Origin: JASFEQ01 sp050122535
Lineage (GTDB): Bacteria; Desulfobacterota; DSM-4660; Desulfatiglandales; HGW-15
Direction of reading: 5' to 3'
Assembly: GCA_050122535.1 (NCBI GenBank)
Contig: JASFIT010000041.1
Location: 1-18,344 of the forward strand
Length of the DNA stretch: 18,344 nt
Shown here: piece after piece, positions 6,695 through 14,330 of the stretch
Numbering within the stretch: position 1 is the first letter of the stretch
How the letters are laid out: the number at the start of each line of letters is the position of its first letter
The notes under the pieces: model-generated
Databases searched by the model: none
What the model was told of the DNA's origin: nothing
What the model saw: the letters and a program-made list of their open reading frames with translations, nothing else
Translations under genes and position numbers: made by a program

Positions 6695-7597
6695 ATGTTG
6701 TATGCGGATTATGATCACCCTCCCTATCGTCCCCCGAGTGAGGCGGGGAGTCTTTTGCTGAGAGTCACCCGTGGGTGTCCATGGAACCAGTGTACCTTCT
6801 GCTCCATGTACAAAGATACATCTTTTGAGAAACGGCCTCTGGATGAGATCTTCCGGGACATCGAGACGGCCCACAGGATTTACGGGGCTGGACCCCGTAC
6901 CGTCTTCATGGGGGATTCCAACAGCCTTGTGCTTGCGCCCGAGACCCTCAGAAAGATACTTGGACATCTTTACGAACACTTTCCCGCCACAGAGCGGGTC
7001 ACAAGTTATGCTCGCGCCAGAACCCTCTGTAAAAAATCCGTCGACGAACTCCGTCTGATCCGCCAGGCAGGACTTACACGCCTGCATGTGGGTCTAGAGA
7101 CGGGCGATGCGGAGCTCCTCAAGGAGATCAAAAAAGGTGCAACACCTGAGCAGATGGTGGAAGGATGCCTGAGAGCCAAGGAGGCGGGCTTTGAAGTCAG
7201 CCTTTATGTTTTGGCAGGGATCGGGGGAGAAGAGAAGTGGCAACAGCATGCGGATGGCACCGCAGCCGTGCTCAACCAGGTGGACCCTCACTTCATCAGG
7301 ATTCGCACCTATGTTCCCACCCCCTATTCTCCTCTCTGGGACAACGTCCAGAATGGTTCCTTCCAACTGGCATCAGCCGAGACGATCCTCCGGGAGCAGC
7401 GACGCCTGGTTGATTCGCTACACGTTACATCTCAATATCTGAGCGATCATATTTCCAATTATGTTCCGGTGTACGGAAAGCTACCTGATGATAAGTCATC
7501 CATGCTTAAAACCATCGACAAGGCCCTGGATGATCTTCAAGGAGACACCAGATATCGTGAGGTCCTTGAGCGGAAAAGGAATCTGACAAGACTTTAA
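6695..7597 (+). CDS. Radical SAM protein of unknown specificity
   Basis: 300-residue radical S-adenosylmethionine enzyme. The 4Fe-4S/SAM motif is RGCPWNQCTFCSMY near residues 26-39 (CxxxCxxC). Typical radical SAM core features follow: a VFMGDSNSL strand-loop, RLHVGLETGD and an EVSLYVLAGIGGEE glycine-rich strand, with RTYVPTPYSPLW near residue 207. The ATG at 6695 is chosen: it has AAGG close upstream and an AAAGGAG slightly further, whereas the longer reading would begin with TTG at 6653, within the -10/start region of the promoter. No auxiliary cluster motif is obvious in the C-terminal third. It is expressed alone from its own promoter, divergent from the cueP-like gene. The family resembles uncharacterised Elp3/MiaB-fold proteins; the substrate is unknown. 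Confidence 0.85.
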   Translation: MLYADYDHPPYRPPSEAGSLLLRVTRGCPWNQCTFCSMYKDTSFEKRPLDEIFRDIETAHRIYGAGPRTVFMGDSNSLVLAPETLRKILGHLYEHFPATERVTSYARARTLCKKSVDELRLIRQAGLTRLHVGLETGDAELLKEIKKGATPEQMVEGCLRAKEAGFEVSLYVLAGIGGEEKWQQHADGTAAVLNQVDPHFIRIRTYVPTPYSPLWDNVQNGSFQLASAETILREQRRLVDSLHVTSQYLSDHISNYVPVYGKLPDDKSSMLKTIDKALDDLQGDTRYREVLERKRNLTRL

Positions 7598-7722
7598 GAG
7601 GCTGTCGCAAAACGCCCATCTGCCGCGTTACCCTCATCCCTCGTCACTGCGGCGTACTTCCCTGTACGCCTCATTCCTCGGGACTTCGGAAGCCTTGCAG
7701 CTGGACATTTTCCATCAGCCTC
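7598..7722. repeat. 125-bp MITE/REP-like element with terminal inverted repeats
   Basis: A 25-nt arm at 7598-7622 (begins GAGGCTG) and an arm at 7698-7722 (ends CAGCCTC) are inverted copies matching at 19 of 25 positions. A central perfect dyad, GGCGTAC (7651-7657) with GTACGCC (7664-7670), forms a hairpin with a 6-nt loop. The element begins on the base right after the TAA of the radical SAM gene. It contains no open gene. I recognise the wording (GCAAAACGCCCATCTG...) as typical of dispersed deltaproteobacterial intergenic repeats, from memory. Confidence 0.65.
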
Positions 7723-7729
7723 TCAGAAA

Positions 7730-7750
7730 CCTGTTTTTCGACAGGCTTTT
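7730..7750 (+). terminator. Weak possible terminator hairpin
   Basis: CCTGT (7730-7734) pairs with ACAGG (7741-7745) around TTTTCG and is followed by CTTTT. The stem is only 5 bp, so this may instead be an extension of the neighbouring repeat element. Confidence 0.3.
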
Positions 7751-7775
7751 AAGATAATAAAGGGTTTACATCATA

Positions 7776-7786
7776 GCAGGCCCTGC
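7776..7786. promoter_or_regulatory. Short perfect dyad upstream of the iron alcohol dehydrogenase
   Basis: GCAGG-C-CCTGC is a perfect 11-nt dyad about 40 nt before the start codon at 7826. It lies between TTTACA (7765-7770) and the AT-rich CATATATTTG. It could be an operator overlapping a weak promoter (spacing not ideal) or chance. Confidence 0.25.
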
Positions 7787-7825
7787 CACATATATTTGTT
7801 AATTGGCCAGAAAGGAGTATGACTG

Positions 7826-9118
7826 ATGCAGGTTCCAGAATATTCCGCAGAGACCATCCTTACATTCACAACGGTTCCTCTCAAACTTGGTTTCGGAGCG
7901 GCAGATGAGGTTGGCTATGAAGCGAAGCGATTAGAGGCAAAAAGGGCCCTCATCTGCACCGACAAAAATTTGAGGGCGACCGGTCATCCAGACAGGATAC
8001 AGGAAATGATTGAAAAGGAAGGGATTGGTGCGGAGATCTATGACGATATCCAGGTGGAACCCACAGACAAGTCCATTGATAAGGTGGCCAAAGACTTAAG
8101 AGGGAATGATTTTGATCTCTATGTGGCCGTTGGTGGGGGCAGCACTATTGACACGACCAAGGCCATCAGCCTTCTGATCACGTATCCTGCACCAGTCATA
8201 GAATATGTGAATAAACCGATAGGTCATGCCAAACCTGTACCCGGCCCGCTCAAACCCTTGCTGGTCCTGCCCACCACATCCGGTACAGGGAGTGAAACCA
8301 CCTCTGTGTCAGTCCTGGATATCCTGGACATGAAGGTGAAAACCGGGATCGCCCATCCCTTCTTGAGGCCTGCCATGGCCTTGCTGGATCCCCTGCTCAC
8401 CGAAAGCATGTCCCCTCAGATAACCGCCTCAACGGGTATGGATGTGTTAACCCATGCCCTGGAATCCTACACGAGCCTGCCCTTTGATAAACGCAAGAAA
8501 CCGGATCATCCCAGCATGAGGGCCGCCTATATTGGGTCCAACATACTCAGTGACATCTTCTGCGTGAAGGCCATTGAAATCGTGGGCCAATACTTAAGAC
8601 GTGCGGTAGCAGATCCCCACGATCTTGAGGCAAGATGGCATATGATGGTAGGCTCCACCTTGGCAGGGATTGGCTTCGGGAATGCAGGGGTACACATTCC
8701 CCATTCCATGGCCTACCCGATTGGTGGGATGGTGCACGACTACAGGCCCCTGGGATATAAGGTGGAAGAAGCTATGATACCCCATGGTCAGGCGGTAACC
8801 ATTACAGCTCCTGCTGCCTTCAGGTTCACCGCGCCTGCCTGGCCTGAAAAACACGCCCATGCAGCCCAACTTCTCGGGCTGAACACCAAAGACATGTCGG
8901 TCGAAAAGGCAGCAATGGCCCTCTCTGATGAAGTCATAGAATTGATGAAGGAGATTGGCTTCCCTAATGGTTTAAGTGAAATGGGTTTCACCGAAGCCGA
9001 TGTCCCTCAGATCGTGGATGGGACCTTGAAACAGCAAAGGCTCCTGGTGGGATGTCCTCGGCAGGTTGGGGAAAAGGAGTTGACACAAATTGCCAAGGAA
9101 TCTATGAGATATTGGTAA
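7826..9118 (+). CDS. Iron-containing alcohol dehydrogenase, hydroxyacid-oxoacid transhydrogenase type
   Basis: 430-residue group III iron alcohol dehydrogenase whose sequence follows the ADHFE1/HOT branch. That enzyme moves hydride between 4-hydroxybutyrate and 2-oxoglutarate, giving succinic semialdehyde and D-2-hydroxyglutarate. Motifs: GGGSTIDTTK at 103-112 (nucleotide binding), LPTTSGTGSETTS at 148-160, and metal-site residues by family pattern Asp206, His210 (GMDVLTHALESYT), His293 (HIPHSMAYPIGG) and His320 (IPHGQA). The AYIGSNILSDI, DLEARWHM and GIGFGNAGVH blocks and the insertion between the last two metal ligands are typical of HOT rather than FucO-type enzymes. GGAG lies 8 nt before the ATG. 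It is followed by a convergent gene 40 bp away, with no clear terminator between. True substrates are unproven. Confidence 0.85.
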   Translation: MQVPEYSAETILTFTTVPLKLGFGAADEVGYEAKRLEAKRALICTDKNLRATGHPDRIQEMIEKEGIGAEIYDDIQVEPTDKSIDKVAKDLRGNDFDLYVAVGGGSTIDTTKAISLLITYPAPVIEYVNKPIGHAKPVPGPLKPLLVLPTTSGTGSETTSVSVLDILDMKVKTGIAHPFLRPAMALLDPLLTESMSPQITASTGMDVLTHALESYTSLPFDKRKKPDHPSMRAAYIGSNILSDIFCVKAIEIVGQYLRRAVADPHDLEARWHMMVGSTLAGIGFGNAGVHIPHSMAYPIGGMVHDYRPLGYKVEEAMIPHGQAVTITAPAAFRFTAPAWPEKHAHAAQLLGLNTKDMSVEKAAMALSDEVIELMKEIGFPNGLSEMGFTEADVPQIVDGTLKQQRLLVGCPRQVGEKELTQIAKESMRYW

Positions 9119-9158
9119 CAAGACCTGTCAGATGGACTTGCAAGTACCTCTCATCCCC

Positions 9159-10694
9159 CTAAACTCTTCTTTCCAAAATGGCACTTCGAGTCATACCTGT
9201 GCCCACAGAATCGTACATTACTATTTTTGCACGTCTTAGGTTGGTGAGGTTTCTGTTTACAGGATAGCCTTGAATGGCGTCCTCTTTCAGTGCCCCTCGC
9301 TGGAGATCATATGGGAGCCTTTGCATACAGACAACAGAACAGTTACCCCGCTCATGAATATTGGTAACCATCTTATTTGCGATGTATTCAGACACTCTCT
9401 CCTTTACATCCCGGTTTCCGCCCCTTAATACCCTCTCCAGGGTCATGGGTATCATGGCAAAATTTGCTTGATGTTCGATGAGAAGATCAATGTCGTCTAT
9501 GGCTAGGTTATTCCTTGGCAACAACTGGGACAAATGTGCTTCGGCTCCGCGAGTGGCGTGAAGAAAAACGCCTTTTCCGTCTATCTCTGCAAAAACGTCC
9601 CCATTATCTGGAACAACCTGTATGTAATCCCCAAAGCAACCATGTGTTCTTGTGAGGGTATCGACAATGCCGTAACGAGGCTTTTCAAAGATGTAGTTCT
9701 CCCCTTTGTGCAGCACAATCTCCACATTCAAGTCAGGGCCCAAATAGGCGGAAACAACCACATCACATTTTCCTGATTCAACGTATGCCTTGGCAATTTC
9801 TTCAACCCGGCCAGGCTCCTTGTCCTTTGTCATAATGTCAAAGCCAAATGCGTTCACATTTCGATTGTAGAAAGCTGTTGCATCTTTAAAGCGTCTAAAG
9901 GTGCCTTTTGACGCTTCTTTGGGATACATCAACTCCACCAACCTGTGCTGAACCCTTGCCGCAGCCGCAGGAACTCTGTGTTGAAATTTCCCGAGCTGAT
10001 TGTCGATTATTATGCCGTCAATCCTGCCATGTCCGTTTAACTCAAAAATTTTTTCTGCAATGGACGTTATAAAATCCCCGTCGAGACTGAGTTTGGCCCT
10101 CTTACTTCTAGAATAGTCTCCTTCAGGTTTCGCGCTGACTCTCGTTTCAAGGGCTGTGGCCAGGGCGTCATCCCCGAATATAATATTGGAGGTGTCGAGC
10201 GGCCTGAACGTCTTTGCACGATGGACATTCTCCGCACCCACAATAACGGATATATCCCCAGCTTTCAGTAGGCCGGCAAGAGAGAGCACGAAGACAAGCT
10301 CTGCAGCCACATTGAAGCCAGGGCAACCAGCGTATAAGTCCAAAACCAGGCTGTTAGCACAATAAGGACGAACCAGTTCAAAAGGATGTCTGACAAGGGG
10401 ACCAGGGTCATACTTGTCGTCCCCCACATTTGTTGCTCCAATGACTAACTTGATTCGAGAAGGGTCAATATCAGTTGTATCGAGGAGATCCCTTAGTGCA
10501 AGCACGCCAATTCTCTCGTCCGGCGGAGCGGCTATCCTCGTCCTCACACCAACGCGTGCCTCAATAGAGTCATTATTGACAGGTATGCCGCCCTTGAAAA
10601 ACATCCCCCTGTTTTCAAAGAACGAGTTGTCAATAAGGGTTCCACCATTCCATGCACCATAGGCCGCAATTTCCAAAACAGAGTCCGCTGCCAC
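9159..10694 (-). CDS. FabH-like 3-oxoacyl-ACP synthase III family protein, unusually long
   Basis: 511-residue thiolase-fold protein. A FabH-like nucleophile lies in DLYAGCPGFN (Cys124 with this start), His in IEHQANF (about 408) and Asn in HERGNCS (about 451), so the Cys-His-Asn set of ketoacyl synthase III is present. Two thiolase-fold halves are visible: FabH-like N-terminal blocks (VGVRTRIAA, VIGATNVGDD), and a second half beginning near DIDLLIEHQ. Between them is an enlarged middle region (about residues 190-370) of unclear role; FabH proteins are usually 320-350 aa. The GTG at 10694 is chosen because AGGAGGGG lies just upstream; the longer TTG reading at 10715 would place that Shine-Dalgarno sequence inside the gene. 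It has its own promoter at 10769-10797. No acyl carrier or other lipid gene is adjacent, so substrate and product are unknown. Confidence 0.75.
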   Translation of the reverse strand: MAADSVLEIAAYGAWNGGTLIDNSFFENRGMFFKGGIPVNNDSIEARVGVRTRIAAPPDERIGVLALRDLLDTTDIDPSRIKLVIGATNVGDDKYDPGPLVRHPFELVRPYCANSLVLDLYAGCPGFNVAAELVFVLSLAGLLKAGDISVIVGAENVHRAKTFRPLDTSNIIFGDDALATALETRVSAKPEGDYSRSKRAKLSLDGDFITSIAEKIFELNGHGRIDGIIIDNQLGKFQHRVPAAAARVQHRLVELMYPKEASKGTFRRFKDATAFYNRNVNAFGFDIMTKDKEPGRVEEIAKAYVESGKCDVVVSAYLGPDLNVEIVLHKGENYIFEKPRYGIVDTLTRTHGCFGDYIQVVPDNGDVFAEIDGKGVFLHATRGAEAHLSQLLPRNNLAIDDIDLLIEHQANFAMIPMTLERVLRGGNRDVKERVSEYIANKMVTNIHERGNCSVVCMQRLPYDLQRGALKEDAIQGYPVNRNLTNLRRAKIVMYDSVGTGMTRSAILERRV

Positions 10695-10768
10695 GCTTCT
10701 CCCCTCCTCTTTCAAGGATCCACATCAGCTTTCAGACCTTCATATCAAGCCTTTAATGTTGAGTGGGG

Positions 10769-10797
10769 ATGATAAGAAAATGTGGGGTGTGTGTCAA
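10769..10797 (-). promoter_or_regulatory. Sigma70-type promoter for the FabH-like gene
   Basis: Minus strand: -35 TTGACA (10792-10797), 17-nt spacer, -10 TATCAT (10769-10774). The expected start near 10762 leaves a leader of about 65-70 nt before the GTG at 10694. Confidence 0.7.
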
Positions 10798-10841
10798 CCA
10801 ACCTGAAACGATTTGGGACACGTTCTAGGCCAGCTTGTATA

Positions 10842-10872
10842 ACCACGTGACCCGAACATCCCAATACGTGGT
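10842..10872. repeat. Inverted repeat in the gap between the FabH-like and SYLF genes
   Basis: ACCACGT (10842-10848) and its complement ACGTGGT (10866-10872) are separated by 17 nt. An alternative pairing, GACCC with GGGTC, overlaps it. It lies upstream of the -35 of the FabH-like promoter, so an operator is possible. The rest of the gap 10798-10980 shows no gene, promoter or RNA that I can support. Confidence 0.3.
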
Positions 10873-10980
10873 AACCTGGGTCTGATCCGGCCATTTCTGC
10901 ATTGAGAGGATTTAAAATCAGCTGACATATGGGTTCCCCCGTGTTTCCTGACAGGGGACTCGAAATGAAGGATTGGGATG

Positions 10981-11015
10981 GTAAAGGGCAGGGGAGTGAT
11001 ATCCCTGCCCTTTAC
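10981..11015 (-). terminator. Strong hairpin downstream of the SYLF lipoprotein gene
   Basis: A perfect 13-bp stem, GTAAAGGGCAGGG (10981-10993) with CCCTGCCCTTTAC (11003-11015), has a 9-nt loop and lies 11 nt after the stop codon of the minus-strand gene. A T-run follows only on the plus-strand side (ACTTTTA); on the minus strand the hairpin is followed by CATCCC. It may therefore act as an end-stabilising hairpin or a bidirectional terminator. Confidence 0.6.
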
Positions 11016-11025
11016 TTTTAGACGG

Positions 11026-11727
11026 TTATTGAGGAAGTTCTAATTTAGCCACCGTCGTACGGAGCTTGTCAGAATTCGGATTCTTGGCGTCATGTGAAAC
11101 AAAGATGTCCACTGGCCTGACGGGTCTTCCATAATAGGCCTTGTTCCACGCATAACTCTCATCCACAACGGCACCATCCAGCGCGATACCAATAAAGGCA
11201 CCTTTGGTCCGTGCAAAGGAAACATAGTCCACATTTAGACTCGCCATGGCACCCTGGACGCCCACACCGATAGGCCCTACAGCAACGGAAGTCTCTCCAC
11301 CGATCTTGACGGCTGTTCTGTAAAGCTTTTCAAGACCCTTCTGCGTCATCACCATAAGAACCACTTCTGACTTCTGACCGCCAAACTGAAGACCGAAGCT
11401 GATTGAGCCTAAGTTGTAAAAAGCGGGTCCGACCCATTCACCCGTCTCCTGGTCTCGAACCAGTAGGACGCCTCTCCCGCCCGAGCCACCCAGGAACCAG
11501 GCCCCTTTGTAAAGGCCAGGTACGATCAAAAGGCCTTTGGCTTGATTCAAGTGCTCTCTAGCCCACTGCATATCTGGGTCCCCGATAAAGGTGTCCGCAG
11601 TAATTCGTGCCCTATCGACCAACAACTGCTGTGGGAGGGGCTCCTCTGTTGTGGCAGGCGTGGTCGCGCAAGCACCGAGAAAAACAATTATCCCGATAAG
11701 GACGATGCCCTTTAGAATCGTTTTCAT
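11026..11727 (-). CDS. SYLF (Ysc84) domain lipoprotein
   Basis: 233-residue predicted lipoprotein. A short signal peptide ends in the lipobox FLGAC with Cys20. The mature part is a SYLF/Ysc84 domain, a lipid-associated beta-rich fold: the KGLLIVPGLYKGAWFLGGSGGRGVLL block (about residues 64-90), WVGPAFYNLGSISFGLQFGGQ (about 98-118) and the terminal ARTKGAFIGIALDGAVV block (about 172-188). AAGGAGGG lies upstream of the ATG at 11727. It is likely anchored in the outer membrane facing the periplasm; the bacterial function is not established. It stands alone between the lipoate-ligase gene and a strong downstream hairpin, with an AT-rich region upstream. Confidence 0.85.
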   Translation of the reverse strand: MKTILKGIVLIGIIVFLGACATTPATTEEPLPQQLLVDRARITADTFIGDPDMQWAREHLNQAKGLLIVPGLYKGAWFLGGSGGRGVLLVRDQETGEWVGPAFYNLGSISFGLQFGGQKSEVVLMVMTQKGLEKLYRTAVKIGGETSVAVGPIGVGVQGAMASLNVDYVSFARTKGAFIGIALDGAVVDESYAWNKAYYGRPVRPVDIFVSHDAKNPNSDKLRTTVAKLELPQ

Positions 11728-11827
11728 TGTTCCCTCCTTCTATTTAATATCGGATATGGATTTGGTTATCAATAAACGGTGGCCACTTCTGTTTCCCCTT
11801 TCCAAACATTTTGGATAAAAGGGAAAC

Positions 11828-11868
11828 CAATATATAGTATATTGCGTGATTTTATACCATATATATTG
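11828..11868 (-). promoter_or_regulatory. AT-rich dyad and possible promoter upstream of the SYLF gene
   Basis: CAATATATAGTATA (11828-11841) faces TATACCATATATATTG (11853-11868), an inverted repeat broken by two extra bases. On the minus strand TTGCAA and TATAAA lie 15 nt apart here, a sub-optimal promoter spacing. It could be an operator, a promoter region, or the end of the upstream lipoate-ligase transcript. Confidence 0.35.
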
Positions 11869-11889
11869 TGGTTGCAAGTAAAATTTTGC

Positions 11890-12936
11890 CTATTTGAAAA
11901 GGCTTGCCCAATCTTGAATGGAAATACCGGGTGTGTCAATATTTCTCTTTGCGTAGAACTGTTGAACAAGGATGATAGACTCCTCTGCGGGCTGCCCCTC
12001 TAGTTTGGCTTCCAGCTGTTCAATGGCTTCCTCTGGATAGCAGAAAAAGTCACCGGACAACCGAACATTGGTCAACCTTCCTTCCCTCACCTCATAGTCC
12101 GCCCGTATCAATCCCCCTTGTGCCTTGTGCATCTTATGAACCACATTCATCCCAGCGCGAATCTTCACCTCCCGGCCCCGCCTTCTTGTGCCTTTTTGAA
12201 AGAGCCATTCTTCGCTCAACATTCTGGTGGCCAGATCATCCATTTTGCTCTGTAAAGCTTGGTCCTTATCGCTAGGCTCCATAGGGCCCACCATTTTCTC
12301 ATATTCTTCCACGAGCAACGCGTTCAGGCTCGGCTCATCCCACAGGGATGCTTCTATCTCTCCCAGTTCCCGACGAATGGTGGAGAGATTATCCACCATG
12401 GTCTTGTGGATCTTGTCTCGAAATTTTTCGTCAGGCACCATCAGGATTTTGGCCATCATCTCATAGTTGAAATCCACGATCAGGTTTCCCACAAAGACGA
12501 CACAGTCCCCAATCTCACCTGCCCCTGTCCCCGATATCTTGCGCGTTCCGGTTATCAGATCATTTATGGGTTTGTACTCAGCGGGGATGCCAATGCGCTG
12601 ATAAACGCGGATGACCGGCTCAAGAAATTTCCGATAGAAAGCCTCCTTCTTCAGGGGGACGAGCGGATTGTCTTTGCGGAGAATGAGCTGATAAAAGAGC
12701 TGATGACCATCCAGATAGACGGCCCCTCCCCCCACTTCACGGCGGAATACGGGTATGTTATTCGCTCTGCAAAATCCCATATCCACCTCCTGCTCCACGT
12801 CCTGGTGGAAGCCAACGCATGCATATGGCGTGGCAGGAGAAACGAGTGAAAGGGCTTCACGCCCCAAATACCCCAGGGCATGGTAGATAATCTGGGATTC
12901 ATACCAGGGGACTTTGCCAAGGTTATAGAGCTTCAC
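11890..12936 (-). CDS. lplA: Lipoate-protein ligase (LplA family)
   Basis: 348-residue biotin/lipoate ligase-fold enzyme that would attach lipoate to a lysine of a lipoyl domain using ATP. Family motifs: RREVGGGAVYLD at residues 65-76 (RRxxGGGxVxHD-like, with Leu in place of His), NDLITGTRKISGTG at 125-138 with Lys133, and a complete C-terminal accessory domain (about 250-348). The start is GTG at 12936; the opening MKLYNLGKVPW is typical of the family. It is the last gene of a minus-strand run, 88 bp after a CCG Fe-S protein gene, with a GcvH-like lipoyl protein gene two genes upstream. That lipoyl protein is therefore the expected target. No glycine-cleavage or 2-oxoacid dehydrogenase genes are in the window. 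Confidence 0.9.
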   Translation of the reverse strand: MKLYNLGKVPWYESQIIYHALGYLGREALSLVSPATPYACVGFHQDVEQEVDMGFCRANNIPVFRREVGGGAVYLDGHQLFYQLILRKDNPLVPLKKEAFYRKFLEPVIRVYQRIGIPAEYKPINDLITGTRKISGTGAGEIGDCVVFVGNLIVDFNYEMMAKILMVPDEKFRDKIHKTMVDNLSTIRRELGEIEASLWDEPSLNALLVEEYEKMVGPMEPSDKDQALQSKMDDLATRMLSEEWLFQKGTRRRGREVKIRAGMNVVHKMHKAQGGLIRADYEVREGRLTNVRLSGDFFCYPEEAIEQLEAKLEGQPAEESIILVQQFYAKRNIDTPGISIQDWASLFK

Positions 12937-13024
12937 GTTCTTGCATCCCTGAAATAAGAGGGTTGACGCATATAGATGCAGGATTGTTTACCAAAGGAAA
13001 AACGCATGCTTCGTCCAAGGATCT

Positions 13025-14212
13025 TTAACGTTTTAGGGCCTTGTGGATGAGCTGTGTGATGTCCATGACCTGAACAGGGACCTTGTTTCTCCTCACGTAG
13101 GTCATCATGGTTCGCACACACTGTTGGCATGAAGTGACGACCGCCTCAGCCCCACTGTTCATGACTTCCTCAATCTTCCGTTTTGCAATTTCTGCGGAAA
13201 GCTTTGCATCAATCATTTCCAGGTTCCCTCCCCCGCCGCAGCACTGGCAGTTCTCCCTGTTGCGAGGAAGCTCCACAAACTTGATGCCCGGAATGGCGCG
13301 AATAACCGCTCGCGGTTCCTCAAAGACCCGCGCACCGCGACCCAAATCACAGGGATCATGATAAGTGACAGTCATGGGGATATCCTGAAGCGGAACCTTC
13401 CCATCCTTGACAAGTTCCATCAAGAACTGAGAAGCATGGGCGATCTCGAATTCAGCGGGGTAATGTTCCCGCCACATCTGATAACAGGAAGGGCATGCAA
13501 AAATTACCCGTTTTGCCCCTTTCTCACGAACGGCCTCCAAGTTGTGTTCCATGAATGCCTGAAACATCTCTTTTAGGCCCGCACCGAGCATGGGGAACCC
13601 ACAGCACCATTCTTCCTCACCCAACAGAGTAAAATCAATTTCGGTCACATCCAGGATATCTGCGAGGGCCATGGGTATCTTTTGGGCCAGCGGGAAATAG
13701 GCGGCCACGCAGCCCGTAAAATAGACCACCTCTGCTTGATCCTTGAGATATCCATGATCCGGGGCGTCTCTCATGTCTTCTACCCAGTCGGCGCGCTCTT
13801 CGTTGTCTTCTGCAAAGACGTTGTGGGTCTCCTCCAGGTTTTCCCGGATCATCTCAATTTTCTTGGGATAGGCATCAGAATGAACCAGGTCCTGGCGTAG
13901 AGAAAGCCACAACTCCTTGAGTTGAATTCCCACGGGGCAGACTTCCTGGCAATTCCCGCAAAGGGTACAGCGGAAGACGGTACCGCTGAGGTGATCCCAC
14001 ACTTCCTTGGCGGGCTCTTTGGCTGAGAAAAGACTGCGAAACAGTCCTGTCCTGCTTTTCAGGATCTGTTTGAGGCCTTTAATACGGTAAACGCCGGAGA
14101 GCTCGCCGTCCTGAGCCGAAGAGACTGCCGGGCAGACGTCAGCACAGACGCGGCATTGGGTACATGCCTCCATCTCTATGAGTTGCTTGACACTGTAATC
14201 CTTATTAGCCAT
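13025..14212 (-). CDS. HdrD/GlcF-like CCG Fe-S protein
   Basis: 395-residue cytoplasmic protein with two 4Fe-4S motifs (Cys17, 20, 23, 27 and Cys82, 85, 88, 92) and two CCG domains. The first has FTGCVAAYF, EEEWCCGFP and CPSC; the second has YHDPCDLGR, CQCCGGGGN and SCQQC. In heterodisulfide reductase (HdrB/HdrD) such domains hold the clusters that act on disulfides; in GlcF/LutA they carry electrons from flavins. It is much closer to the GlcF-like protein at 89-1234 than to its own operon neighbour at 14808-15911, as seen in the nearly identical TVTYHDPCDLGR, CCGGGGNLEM and VVTSCQQCVRTM blocks. A segment of about 14 residues extra separates the two 4Fe-4S motifs. It lies between the lipoyl protein and the lipoate ligase. 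No strong Shine-Dalgarno sequence is seen before the ATG at 14212. Confidence 0.85.
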   Translation of the reverse strand: MANKDYSVKQLIEMEACTQCRVCADVCPAVSSAQDGELSGVYRIKGLKQILKSRTGLFRSLFSAKEPAKEVWDHLSGTVFRCTLCGNCQEVCPVGIQLKELWLSLRQDLVHSDAYPKKIEMIRENLEETHNVFAEDNEERADWVEDMRDAPDHGYLKDQAEVVYFTGCVAAYFPLAQKIPMALADILDVTEIDFTLLGEEEWCCGFPMLGAGLKEMFQAFMEHNLEAVREKGAKRVIFACPSCYQMWREHYPAEFEIAHASQFLMELVKDGKVPLQDIPMTVTYHDPCDLGRGARVFEEPRAVIRAIPGIKFVELPRNRENCQCCGGGGNLEMIDAKLSAEIAKRKIEEVMNSGAEAVVTSCQQCVRTMMTYVRRNKVPVQVMDITQLIHKALKR

Positions 14213-14246
14213 GTGGACTTCGCTACGTCTGTGCTTCTGTGAGTCT

Positions 14247-14324
14247 TTGAGTCGTTAAGTTGCTGTGTTGATTCTGCCGGCTGCATATCGTTCCACTCAA
14301 CAACTCAACGATTTGACGACTCAA
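14247..14324. repeat. Low-complexity inverted repeat between the lipoyl and CCG genes
   Basis: TTGAGTCGTTAAGTTG (14247-14262) faces several CAACTCAACGA / GACGACTCAA copies (14296-14324), which are its approximate complement. The 118-bp gap has no gene. It resembles other degenerate intergenic phrases in this window and could form a hairpin in the operon mRNA. Confidence 0.45.
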
Positions 14325-14330
14325 CTAAAC

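Noticed and set aside
6533..7087. 184-codon minus-strand frame overlapping the radical SAM gene and the cueP upstream region
   Set aside because: The opposite strand encodes a radical SAM core with its cluster motif and a consensus promoter; this frame has neither a Shine-Dalgarno sequence nor a recognisable domain.
12259..12849. 196-codon plus-strand frame opposite lplA
   Set aside because: It lies wholly antisense to a well-supported lipoate ligase, and its translation shows no family features.
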